Assembly (NCBI GenBank): GCA_038118725.1
Contig: JAYOIK010000042.1
Location: 1 to 43,905 of the forward strand
DNA: 43,905 nt
Direction of reading: 5' to 3'
Source: JADHLJ01 sp038118725
GTDB taxonomy: Bacteria > Pseudomonadota > Alphaproteobacteria > Thalassobaculales > Thalassobaculaceae
The position numbers were made by a program, and so were the translations under genes. The notes under the pieces are model-generated. The model ran no database searches. It was given only the letters and a program-made list of their open reading frames with translations, and was not told the origin of the DNA. Of this stretch, positions 33,664-41,655 are shown piece after piece (within the stretch, counting starts at the first letter, position 1; every line of letters begins with the position of its first letter).

Positions 33664-34575
33664 ATGCCGATCGGCGGGGTCTTTCGGAGCGCCTATGGTA
33701 ACGCCTATCTGCTGCTGACGGTTTGCGCCATTTGCTGGGGGGGCAACGCCATCGCGGGTCGTCTCGCCGTGGGAGAGATCTCGCCGATGTTGCTGACCAT
33801 GTTTCGGTGGCTTGGCGTGGCGCTTCTGGTCTGGTCCTGCGCGCGCCCGCGGATTATGCAGGAGGCCCCCGTCCTTAAAGCCAATCTCGGCTATTTCCTG
33901 GTGATGGGCGCGCTCGGCTTCGCCGGGTTCAACATTCTGTATTACATCGCGGCGCATTCCACGACCGCGATCAATCTCGGGATCCTGCAGGGCGCGGTGC
34001 CGATCTGCGTGCTGATCGGGGCTTTCATAGCCTACCGAACGCCGATGAGCCTACTCCAGGTCCTTGGGATCATGATCACCGTTCTCGGCGTCGCCGTCGT
34101 CACTGTCGAGGGCGATCCGCGGAATCTATTCAACCTGGCGTTCAATATCGGCGATTTGCTGATGTTGGCGGCGTGTTTCGTCTACTCGATCTACGCGGTG
34201 GCGCTGCGCAAGCGTCCGGAAGTGTCCGGGCTCGCGATGTTCGCCGTGATGGCGAGCTCAGCCCTGGTGGTAAGTCTGCCCTTTGTGATTTGGGAGATAG
34301 CTTCCGGCGCGCTTATCTGGCCCACCGGAAATGGCTGGCTGGTTATCGCATTCGTCGTGATCTTTCCGTCTTTCACCTCTCAGTTATTCTTCATGCGCGG
34401 CGTGCAGCTGATTGGCCCGGGGCGCGCGGGTGTTTTCATCAATCTGGTGCCGATTTTCGCTTCCGCCCTTAGCGTTCTCTTGCTGGGCGAAAAATTTGGC
34501 CTATTCCACGCCGTGGGCATGGTCCTGGTCCTCGGCGGAATTTGGGTGGCCGAGCGTGCCCGTCCCGCGACGTGA
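33664..34575 (+). CDS. EamA/DMT-family transporter
   Basis: This 303-residue inner-membrane protein has about ten hydrophobic helices in two EamA-type halves. Typical marks are ICWGGNAIAGRLAVGEISP in the first helix pair, an internal repeat of the fold in the second half, and a conserved end (SVLLLGEKFGLFHAVGMVLV followed by LGGIWVAER). Members move metabolites or amino acids, often outward. The substrate cannot be predicted. It opens the six-gene block between lpxC and bamD. Confidence 0.88.
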   Translation: MPIGGVFRSAYGNAYLLLTVCAICWGGNAIAGRLAVGEISPMLLTMFRWLGVALLVWSCARPRIMQEAPVLKANLGYFLVMGALGFAGFNILYYIAAHSTTAINLGILQGAVPICVLIGAFIAYRTPMSLLQVLGIMITVLGVAVVTVEGDPRNLFNLAFNIGDLLMLAACFVYSIYAVALRKRPEVSGLAMFAVMASSALVVSLPFVIWEIASGALIWPTGNGWLVIAFVVIFPSFTSQLFFMRGVQLIGPGRAGVFINLVPIFASALSVLLLGEKFGLFHAVGMVLVLGGIWVAERARPAT

Positions 34576-34660
34576 TATCTTCGTTCAGCCAGGCCGCGCG
34601 CGCTGACGCGGTGACCGTGAGGCACTAAGCTGCTCCGGAAAACCAATGGAGCCAGCAGTC

Positions 34661-35422
34661 ATGAGCAGAGTTCGCGTCGAAAAAAATGGACCCGTGAAGA
34701 CGGTAACCCTATGCCGCCCCGAGAAGCGCAACGCCATGGATGGCGAAATGCTGGACGCGCTCCTCGAGGTGTTCACCGCCAAGCCCGACGACAATGACCG
34801 GGTCATCGTGGTGCGCGGCGAGGGGCCTTCCTTCTGTGCCGGGATCGATCTTGCCGAGCGCCAGCGCAAACCGTCGACCGGCACGGAAAGCCCTGTCGAG
34901 AAAGTGTTTCACGCGATCGAGATGAACCCGCTGCCGACCGTCGCCGTGGTTCAGGGCGCGGCCATCGCGGGCGGCTGCGAGATGGCGTTGCATTGCGAAT
35001 TCGTGGTGGCGGCCGACACCGCGCGGTTCGGCATGTCGCTGGCGCAGATCGGCTTGGCGCCGACATGGTTCCTGACCAAGAAGCTGATGGAGGTCGCCGG
35101 GCCGGTGGGCACCCGAGAGATCCTTATGCTTGGCGACCCGATGCCGGCGCCTTGGATGGCGGATCGCGGGATCATATGCCGCGCGGTGCCGGAGGACCAG
35201 CTTGACGCCGAGGCGCAAAAGATCATCGACCGTCTCTCCGCCAACGCGCCGCTGTCACTTCGGGCCATGAAGGCGCTTATCGTGCGGGAGCTGGCGTTCC
35301 GCGACGGCATCGAGCACGAGGATATCGACGCGCTGGTTCGCGCCGCCAGGGGCAGCAACGACGCCAAGGAAGGCATCGCGGCGCGCCTCGAGAAACGCGC
35401 TCCGGTCTTTACCGGTACCTGA
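34661..35422 (+). CDS. Enoyl-CoA hydratase/isomerase (crotonase) family protein
   Basis: This is a 253-residue crotonase-fold protein. I start at ATG 34661 because GGAG lies 9 bases upstream. ATG 34646 would add five residues. The CoA and oxyanion-hole blocks are PEKRNAMDGEML, SFCAGIDLAER and AAIAGGCEMALHCEFVVAAD. The first catalytic glutamate of hydratases is present (E107 in GGCE). The second, normally in a QPE-like motif, is replaced by leucine (L127 in FGMSLAQIG), so hydratase activity is doubtful. An isomerase, hydrolase or other crotonase reaction is possible. It lies before an acyl-CoA dehydrogenase and a CoA-transferase. Confidence 0.88.
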   Translation: MSRVRVEKNGPVKTVTLCRPEKRNAMDGEMLDALLEVFTAKPDDNDRVIVVRGEGPSFCAGIDLAERQRKPSTGTESPVEKVFHAIEMNPLPTVAVVQGAAIAGGCEMALHCEFVVAADTARFGMSLAQIGLAPTWFLTKKLMEVAGPVGTREILMLGDPMPAPWMADRGIICRAVPEDQLDAEAQKIIDRLSANAPLSLRAMKALIVRELAFRDGIEHEDIDALVRAARGSNDAKEGIAARLEKRAPVFTGT

Positions 35423-35435
35423 GGGGGAGGGCGGC

Positions 35436-35786
35436 ATGGCGGTACGCCTCGACAAACCGTGGCGTGATCTCGACGCGGAGAATTTGGCGCGGGTTACGGG
35501 GCATCTCGGCGTTTATCAGCTGGCCAACGACGCGGGCGAAATCCTTTATATCGGTGTCGCCGGCGGGCGCACCCGATACGGCCTTAAAGGGGAACTCGCC
35601 AAGGCGCTCGACGCGCCGCCGCCGGGTGTCACCAAGTTCCGTGTCGAGGTCACCATGTCCTACCGGACCCGGCACGCGGAACTGCTGGAGGCCTATATGC
35701 ATGACCATGGCACGCTTCCCGAGGCGAATACGGACGTGGACCCGCGGATGCTGGGCCGGCTGCGCCCTGGCGGCGGGCCGGGATGA
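35436..35786 (+). CDS. Small GIY-YIG-like protein of unknown function
   Basis: The 116-residue product shows GVY, ten residues, then YIG (GVYQLANDAGEILYIG), as in the core of GIY-YIG nucleases. An arginine (GGRTRYGLKGEL), a glutamate (HAELLEAYMHDHG) and an asparagine (EANTDV) follow in the order expected for the catalytic set. It has no other domain. It starts 13 bases after the crotonase gene with GGGGGAGGG upstream. Relatives of this size are usually annotated as hypothetical. Nuclease activity is not established, and its place in an acyl-CoA operon is unexplained. Confidence 0.65.
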   Translation: MAVRLDKPWRDLDAENLARVTGHLGVYQLANDAGEILYIGVAGGRTRYGLKGELAKALDAPPPGVTKFRVEVTMSYRTRHAELLEAYMHDHGTLPEANTDVDPRMLGRLRPGGGPG

Positions 35787-35864
35787 GGCGGGCCATTCGA
35801 GACGGCGCTCTGCGTCTCGACGGATGATTGCTAACGAGATTACTTGTTAAGAAGGAAACCAACC

Positions 35865-37031
35865 ATGGACTTCGCGCTCACCGAGGAACAGACGATGATC
35901 GTCGACATGGTCCGCCGCTTCGTGCGTCAGGAGATCTTGCCGCTCGAGGAGAGCATGGACCCCGACGCCGACGAGTTGGAGCCGGAAGTTCTCGCGGGGC
36001 TGGTCGAGAAGACCAAGGCGATGGGGCTCTACGGCTTGGACACGCCGCCCGAATATGGGGGCCCGGACATCGACATGGTCACGCGGGTACTGATCGCCAT
36101 TGAATGCTCGCAGCATCGCGGCGGCCTCTACACCCCCTGCTACGGGGCGTTCGGCGGCGCGCGCCAAGCTCAGTTGTTCGAGGCGACCGAGGCGCAGAAG
36201 GAGAAATATCTCTATCCCATGCTGCGCGGCGAAAAGAAGGTGTTCTTCGGCCTGTCCGAGCCCTCGGGCGGAAGCGACCCGGCGCGGGCGATCCAGACCC
36301 GCGCGGTTCCCGACGGCAATGATCATTGGGTCTTGAACGGCACCAAGCTGTGGATCAGCGGGGCTGATCGGGCCGATTACGGCCTGGTCTTCGCGCGCAC
36401 CGGCGGGCCGGGGCGTTCGGGTGTTTCGGCCTTCATCGTCGAGACCCAGTGGGAGGGATTCAAGGTCGCACGGATCGTCCACACCTTGCGTTCATCGAAA
36501 TACGCGACCGAGATCCAGATGGATAACCTCCGGGTGCCACACGAGAACATGCTGGGCGAGGAAGGCGGCGGTTTCGCCATCGCCAACGACCGTCTGGCGC
36601 GCCAACGCGTGCCCTATGCCGCCGAATGCCTCGGTCCGGCGATCAGGGCGCATGAGATGGCGACGGAGTATTCCAAGATCCGCGAGACCTTTGGGGCGCC
36701 GCTTTCGTCTCGCCAGGGGATTCAGTGGATGCTGGTCGAGAACGAGATCGATATTCGCGCCGCGCGCTTGCTGGTTCTCGACGCGGCGGCGAAAGCGGAT
36801 CGCGGCGAACCCTATCGCACGGAATCCGCGATCGCCAAACTCACCTGTTCCGAGAGCGCGTTCAAGGTTGTCGATCGCTCCATGCAGATCCACGGGGGGC
36901 TCGGCGTGGCGAAGGACCTGCCGCTGGAGCGCTGGTTCCGAGAGATGCGCATCCGCCGGGTCGGCGAGGGGCCGAGCGAGGTGCAAAAGCACGTGATCGC
37001 GCGCGACATTATCGGCGGTTCCTTGCGCTAG
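35865..37031 (+). CDS. Acyl-CoA dehydrogenase family protein
   Basis: This 388-residue flavoprotein is expected to oxidise an acyl-CoA to the enoyl-CoA, passing electrons to ETF. From ATG 35865 (AAGGA upstream) it opens MDFALTEEQTMIVDMVRRFV. FAD-binding blocks include FFGLSEPSGGSDPARAIQT and WVLNGTKLWISGAD. The C-terminal helix domain has QIHGGLGVAKDLPLERWFRE and the site RRVGEGPSEVQ, where the E of EGP matches the usual catalytic base. The frame upstream of this ATG adds seven residues without support. Substrate chain type is unknown. Confidence 0.92.
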   Translation: MDFALTEEQTMIVDMVRRFVRQEILPLEESMDPDADELEPEVLAGLVEKTKAMGLYGLDTPPEYGGPDIDMVTRVLIAIECSQHRGGLYTPCYGAFGGARQAQLFEATEAQKEKYLYPMLRGEKKVFFGLSEPSGGSDPARAIQTRAVPDGNDHWVLNGTKLWISGADRADYGLVFARTGGPGRSGVSAFIVETQWEGFKVARIVHTLRSSKYATEIQMDNLRVPHENMLGEEGGGFAIANDRLARQRVPYAAECLGPAIRAHEMATEYSKIRETFGAPLSSRQGIQWMLVENEIDIRAARLLVLDAAAKADRGEPYRTESAIAKLTCSESAFKVVDRSMQIHGGLGVAKDLPLERWFREMRIRRVGEGPSEVQKHVIARDIIGGSLR

Positions 37032-37040
37032 GGGGCGGTC

Positions 37041-38246
37041 ATGACCGCGATGGAGCCGCGTTGGCCGCTTGAAGGCGTCAAGGTCCTGGACCTCGGCCAA
37101 ATCTACAACGGCCCTTATGCCGGGTTTCTGCTGGCGCACGCGGGCGCCGACGTGGTCAAGGTCGAACCGCTCAAGGGCGAGGTTCTGCGTCAGCGGGGCG
37201 GTGGCTCGGTGCCGGTGTCCTTCGCCATGCTCAACACCAATAAGCGTGGTCTGGCCATCGATCTTAAAAACGAGAAGGGCAAGGCGCTGTTGATGGATCT
37301 CGCGCGCGAGGCCGATGTGCTGCTGGAGAACTTCGCGCCGGGCGCGATGGAGCGGCTCGGCCTGGGCGCCGATGCGCTGATGGCCGAGAACCCGCGTCTG
37401 ATCTATGCCTCCGGAACAGGTTACGGTCTGTCCGGGCCGGCGCGCGACAATCTGGCGATGGACCTGACCGTGCAAGCCGTCGGCGGCGTGATGAGCGTCA
37501 ACGGCCCGCCCGACGGCCCGCCGCTGAAGGCCGGGCCGGCGATCTGTGATTTCGTCGGCGGCGTGCATCTCTACGCCGGGATCATGACCGCGCTGTTCGA
37601 TCGGTCCGTGACCGGTCGGGGACGCTTGGTCGAGGTCGCGATGCAGGAAGCGATCTATCCCGTGCTCACCTCGAACATCGCCAGCATGTACAAGAACGGT
37701 GGCAAGGCGCCGCCGAGACGCGGCAATCGCCACCCGACCCAAGGCTCCGCGCCCTATAACGTCTATCCGACCCGGGACGGTCATATCGCCATCATCTGCG
37801 TTCAGGACGCGCATTGGGAAAGCCTGCTCAAGGTGATGGGGCGCGAGGATCTGATCGGTGACCCACGGTTCGCGACACAAGCGCTCAGAGGCCGCAACGA
37901 CACCGAGATCGACGCCCTGGTCGAGGCTTGGACGCGTGGTCTGGACAAGGCCGAGGCGGCGAGTATCTTGCGCGCCAACCGGGTGCCCGCCGCGCCCGTG
38001 CGTGACGTGGTGGAGGTGACCGCCGACGCCCATATGCACGAACGTGGGATGCTTCACGATATCGTCCACCCCGCGATGGGCGAGGTCGTCCTGCCCACCA
38101 GTCCGCTGCGCTTTCACGGCAGCCCGGAACCGGGGATCCGGCTCGAACCGGATGTCGGCGGCGATACCGACGCGGTGCTGGCGCAATGGCTAGGCCTCGA
38201 AGGCGAGGCGATTGCGACGCTGCGTTCCGTCGGCGCCATTGCTTAA
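37041..38246 (+). CDS. Class III CoA-transferase (CaiB/BaiF/Frc family)
   Basis: This 401-residue CoA-transferase moves CoA between carboxylic acids. It shows the family start LEGVKVLDLGQIYNGPYAGFLL followed by ADVVKVEPLKGE, then DLKNEKGKALLMDLAREADVLLENF. The catalytic aspartate is expected in AMDLTVQAVGGVMSVNG. Other signatures are KAGPAICDFVGGVHLYAGIM and the late region NRVPAAPVRDVVEV. It is 9 bases behind the dehydrogenase, so the two probably act on the same acid: activation by CoA transfer, then oxidation. Confidence 0.92.
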   Translation: MTAMEPRWPLEGVKVLDLGQIYNGPYAGFLLAHAGADVVKVEPLKGEVLRQRGGGSVPVSFAMLNTNKRGLAIDLKNEKGKALLMDLAREADVLLENFAPGAMERLGLGADALMAENPRLIYASGTGYGLSGPARDNLAMDLTVQAVGGVMSVNGPPDGPPLKAGPAICDFVGGVHLYAGIMTALFDRSVTGRGRLVEVAMQEAIYPVLTSNIASMYKNGGKAPPRRGNRHPTQGSAPYNVYPTRDGHIAIICVQDAHWESLLKVMGREDLIGDPRFATQALRGRNDTEIDALVEAWTRGLDKAEAASILRANRVPAAPVRDVVEVTADAHMHERGMLHDIVHPAMGEVVLPTSPLRFHGSPEPGIRLEPDVGGDTDAVLAQWLGLEGEAIATLRSVGAIA

Positions 38247-38340
38247 CCGCGGTCGGGGGATCGTTGTTTTGCCCAATGAGAACAGAAACCGTTGGGCAAG
38301 GTCGTCGCCCGGCACGGATTTCTTGAGGAGTTTTTGAGCC

Positions 38341-39060
38341 ATGCACGAAAAACACACGCTGAAAGTGCTCGATAGCGAAATGGAGACCCTGGTTTTTCGG
38401 CCCGACGGACCAGGGCCGCATCCGGGGTTGATGGTTTGCCAGCACATTCCCGTCGCGCATGCCGGGCTCGAATGCGATCCCTGGCAAATCGGCGTCGGCG
38501 AGCGGCTGGCCCGGATGGGTTATGTGGCGGTGATGCCCTGGGTTTTTCACTGGTGGCCCGCCGAGGCGGATATCTCTGTGAAGCGCGAGGGCTTCCGCGA
38601 TGATAGGGCGGTCGCGGATTTGAAGGTGGCGGTTGAATATCTGGCCGCGCGACCGGATGTTGACGCCAACCGGTTGGGCATCATCGGACATTGCTGGGGC
38701 GGGCGGGTCTCGTGGCTCGGGGCTTGTCATAACCCGGCGTACAAGGCGCTGGTCACGCTCTATGGCGGCAGGATCAAGCAGTCCTTTATCGACGGCGCGA
38801 CGCCGCCGATCGAATTGGTCGGCGGCATGAAGTGCTCCGTCATGGGGATATTCGGCAACGAGGACCAGAACCCTTCACCCGCCGATGTCGACGATCTTGA
38901 CGCGGCTCTGACGACCGCCGGTGTCTCCCATGTCTTTCACCGCTATGACGGGGCGGGCCATGGATTTCAGGATTCCAGCAACCCGGATCGATATCGCGAA
39001 GCCCAGTCGGACGACGCGTGGGAAAAAATCGAGGCCTTCCTGTCCGAGGCCTTGGGCTAG
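38341..39060 (+). CDS. Dienelactone hydrolase family protein
   Basis: This is a 239-residue alpha/beta hydrolase. The DLH-type triad is complete: C118 (IGHCWGG), D175 (GNEDQN) and H207 (GAGHGFQD). The glutamate that normally follows the first strand (QE-x-x-G) is replaced by histidine in MVCQHIPVAH, so the cysteine-activation scheme of the classic enzyme may differ. GAGGAG lies before the ATG. A 94-base gap separates it from the CoA-transferase gene. It may hydrolyse a lactone or ester made in the same pathway. Confidence 0.88.
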   Translation: MHEKHTLKVLDSEMETLVFRPDGPGPHPGLMVCQHIPVAHAGLECDPWQIGVGERLARMGYVAVMPWVFHWWPAEADISVKREGFRDDRAVADLKVAVEYLAARPDVDANRLGIIGHCWGGRVSWLGACHNPAYKALVTLYGGRIKQSFIDGATPPIELVGGMKCSVMGIFGNEDQNPSPADVDDLDAALTTAGVSHVFHRYDGAGHGFQDSSNPDRYREAQSDDAWEKIEAFLSEALG

Positions 39061-39064
39061 GGGC

Positions 39065-39093
39065 TTGGCGGCGCATCGTCGAGGTCGTATCTT
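39065..39093 (+). promoter_or_regulatory. Candidate promoter for bamD
   Basis: TTGGCG (39065-39070) and TATCTT (39088-39093) are 17 bases apart, each matching four of six consensus positions, and lie 36 bases before the bamD ATG. bamD needs its own promoter if the upstream catabolic genes are not constitutive. No clear Shine-Dalgarno sequence is seen before the ATG. Confidence 0.3.
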
Positions 39094-39128
39094 CGCCCCA
39101 GGCTCCGCAACTCTAGAATCGACAATAC

Positions 39129-39962
39129 ATGCGCCAGACTCTCGCCAGGCCGCTCGCCATCCTGATCGCCAGCGCCGCGTTGCTCGGAACCGCCGCTTGC
39201 GGTTACCTGAAAGGCGAGGAGAAGGTGGACGAGTATGTCGAGCGTCCGGTCGAGGATCTGTACAACACGGCGGTCGATTCGGCGGCGGGAGGCAACTTCC
39301 GCGACGCCGCGCCCCTGTTCGACGAGGTGGAGCGACAGCACCCCTATTCGGTATGGGCGACCCAGGCTCAATTGATGGCCGCTTATTCTCTGTATCAGAG
39401 CAACCAATACGACGAGGCGGTGAACGCGCTGGACCGTTTTATCCAATTGAATCCCAGTCACCCGAATGTCGACTATGCTTATTACCTCAAGGGGCTGGCC
39501 TTTTATGAGCAGATCGTCGATGTCGGGCGTGATCAGAAACTGACCCTCGACTCCCTGAAAACCTTCGACGAGGTCATCAAGCGTTTCCCCGGGAGCAAAT
39601 ACGCCCGTGACGCGCGGCTGAAGATTGATCTCGCGCGCAATCATCTCGCCGGCAAGGAGATGGAGATCGGGCGTTTCTATCTCATCCGAGGGCAGCACCT
39701 CGCGGCGATCAATCGGTTCCGCCGGGTCGTGCATCAGTATGACACCACCGACCAGGTTCCCGAGGCGCTGCATCGATTGACCGAGGCCTATCTCGCGATC
39801 GGCCTGACCGAGGAGGCCGAGAAAACGGCGGCGGTTCTCGGCCATAACTATCCCGGCAGCTCCTGGTATCAGGACAGTTACGCGCTGGTGAAAACCGGGC
39901 GTCCGTTCAGCGCCGAGGGTGACGACGACGGGTTGCTCGGCCTCGGCCTCTGGATATTCTGA
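39129..39962 (+). CDS. bamD: Outer membrane protein assembly factor BamD
   Basis: BamD is the essential lipoprotein of the BAM complex that folds outer-membrane proteins. The 277-residue protein has a lipoprotein signal (LAILIASAALLGTAACGYL, with cysteine about residue 24) and then five TPR-like helical repeats: DLYNTAVDSAAGGNFRDAAP, AQLMAAYSLYQSNQYDEAVN, DYAYYLKGLAFYEQIVDVGR and so on. QKLTLDSLKTFDEVIKRFPG is typical of BamD/ComL. A hydrophobic end (LLGLGLWIF) follows the repeats. recN follows after 6 bases. Confidence 0.95.
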   Translation: MRQTLARPLAILIASAALLGTAACGYLKGEEKVDEYVERPVEDLYNTAVDSAAGGNFRDAAPLFDEVERQHPYSVWATQAQLMAAYSLYQSNQYDEAVNALDRFIQLNPSHPNVDYAYYLKGLAFYEQIVDVGRDQKLTLDSLKTFDEVIKRFPGSKYARDARLKIDLARNHLAGKEMEIGRFYLIRGQHLAAINRFRRVVHQYDTTDQVPEALHRLTEAYLAIGLTEEAEKTAAVLGHNYPGSSWYQDSYALVKTGRPFSAEGDDDGLLGLGLWIF

Positions 39963-39968
39963 TCCCTC

Positions 39969-41654
39969 ATGCTCAGCGCGCTATCGATTCGTGACGTTGT
40001 TCTGATCGATCGCCTGGATCTGTCCTTCAAGCGCGGGTTGTCGGTTCTGACCGGAGAGACCGGCGCCGGAAAATCCATTCTACTGGACGCGTTGGGCCTC
40101 GCCCTCGGCGCCAGGGCGGATAGTGGTCTGGTGCGCTCGGACGCGTCCCAGGCCACGGTGACCGCGACATTCGAGTTTCAGGACCTTGAGCCGGTGCGCA
40201 AGGTCTTGGAAGAGGTCGGCCTTGATCCCGACGCGGTTCGCGAGGGGCTGTTGCTGCTGCGTCGGGTGGTGTCCGCCGATGGTCGAAGTCGGGCCTTTGT
40301 CGATGATCAGCCGGTCAGCGTGGGGACCTTGCGGCGGCTTGGGGACGCGCTGGTCGAGATCCAAGGCCAGTTTGACGCACACGGATTGCTGGATCCGGCG
40401 AGCCACCGCCAGTTTCTCGATGATTTCGCCAAGCATGACGCCTTGCTCGGCCAAGTAGCCGAGGCTTTTTCCGACTGGACCGAGGCGCGGGACGGGTATG
40501 AGCGCGCTCGGGAAGACGCGGAGCAGGCGCGTGAACAGGAAGATCACCTGAGACACGCGGTGGAAGAACTCAATCATCTTGACCCGAGGCCGGGTGAGGC
40601 GGCGGAACTCGCGGCAACGCGGGATATCCTGGCCAATGCGGGGCAGGTTATCGAGGGCATGAGCCAGGCGCAGGAAGCCGTATCGGGTGATGACGGCGCC
40701 GAGGCGCGGGTCGCGATGGCGCAAAGACTGCTCGACCGGGTGGCGGACCGGGCGGGTGATCGTCTCGCTGGTGTCTTGGCGGCGTTGGACCGGGCCGCGG
40801 CCGAGCTTCAGGAAGCCGATTCCACGCTCTCCACCCTGGCTCAGGACATCGAGGCGGATTCAACCCGCCTGGAAGAGATCGATGACCGCCTGCATGCGTT
40901 GCGCGGGGTTGCCCGAAAGCACGGGGTCGAACCGGATGACCTCGCGAACTTGCGCGACGACCTTTCGGGGAGGTTGGAGGCGATCAATGGCGGCGGCGGG
41001 GCTTTGGCGGGACTGAAGGAGGCGATGGTCGAGGCGGAGAAGCGTTATCTCGCGCTGGCGGAAAGATTGTCGGCGAGCCGCGTGGAGGCCGGTGGCCGTC
41101 TGGATGACGAGGTCATGGCCGAGCTCCCGCCGCTTCGGTTGGAAAAGGCGCGGTTCACGACCACTCTCGAGCGCCAGGATCAAAGCCACTGGTCCGAGCA
41201 TGGGGTCGACCGCGTCGCCTTTCAGGTCTCCACGAACCCGGGCACGCCCTTCGGCGCGCTCAACCGGATCGCCTCGGGCGGGGAGTTGTCCCGTTTTCTG
41301 CTGGCGCTCCGGGTCGCCTTGGCGGCCGCCAATCCACTGCCGACCTTGATCTTCGACGAGGTGGATGCCGGCGTCGGCGGCGCGGTGGCCGCCGCCGTGG
41401 GCGAACGTCTGCAAAAACTGGGCGCGCGGCTTCAGGTTCTGGTCGTTACCCATTCTCCGCAGGTCGCGGCGAAGGGGGCGGCGCATTGGCGGATCGCGAA
41501 ACACGGCGATGGCGCGCGCATGGCGACAACGGCGACGCCCTTGGACGCGGCGGAACGCCAGGAGGAGATCGCCCGGATGCTGGCGGGCGAGGTGATCACC
41601 AAGGAGGCGAGGGCGGCGGCGGCGAGCCTGCTGCAAGCCTCCAATGGAGCTTGA
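39969..41654 (+). CDS. recN: DNA repair protein RecN
   Basis: RecN is an SMC-like ATPase acting in double-strand break repair. The 561-residue protein opens LSALSIRDVVLIDRLDLSFK with Walker A GETGAGKS. A Q-loop region (ALVEIQGQFDAHGLLDP) follows, then a central coiled-coil stretch of about 200 residues. The C-terminal head carries the signature ASGGELSRFLLALR, Walker B PTLIFDEVDAGVGG and the histidine of LVVTHSPQVAA. The stop lies one base before the ligA ATG. Confidence 0.96.
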   Translation: MLSALSIRDVVLIDRLDLSFKRGLSVLTGETGAGKSILLDALGLALGARADSGLVRSDASQATVTATFEFQDLEPVRKVLEEVGLDPDAVREGLLLLRRVVSADGRSRAFVDDQPVSVGTLRRLGDALVEIQGQFDAHGLLDPASHRQFLDDFAKHDALLGQVAEAFSDWTEARDGYERAREDAEQAREQEDHLRHAVEELNHLDPRPGEAAELAATRDILANAGQVIEGMSQAQEAVSGDDGAEARVAMAQRLLDRVADRAGDRLAGVLAALDRAAAELQEADSTLSTLAQDIEADSTRLEEIDDRLHALRGVARKHGVEPDDLANLRDDLSGRLEAINGGGGALAGLKEAMVEAEKRYLALAERLSASRVEAGGRLDDEVMAELPPLRLEKARFTTTLERQDQSHWSEHGVDRVAFQVSTNPGTPFGALNRIASGGELSRFLLALRVALAAANPLPTLIFDEVDAGVGGAVAAAVGERLQKLGARLQVLVVTHSPQVAAKGAAHWRIAKHGDGARMATTATPLDAAERQEEIARMLAGEVITKEARAAAASLLQASNGA

Positions 41655-41655
41655 G

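Noticed and set aside
38269..38299. TTGCCCAA/TTGGGCAA hairpin before the DLH-like gene as a terminator
   Set aside because: The stem is only 8 bases with a 15-base loop and no T-run follows on either strand. It may be chance or a protein site.
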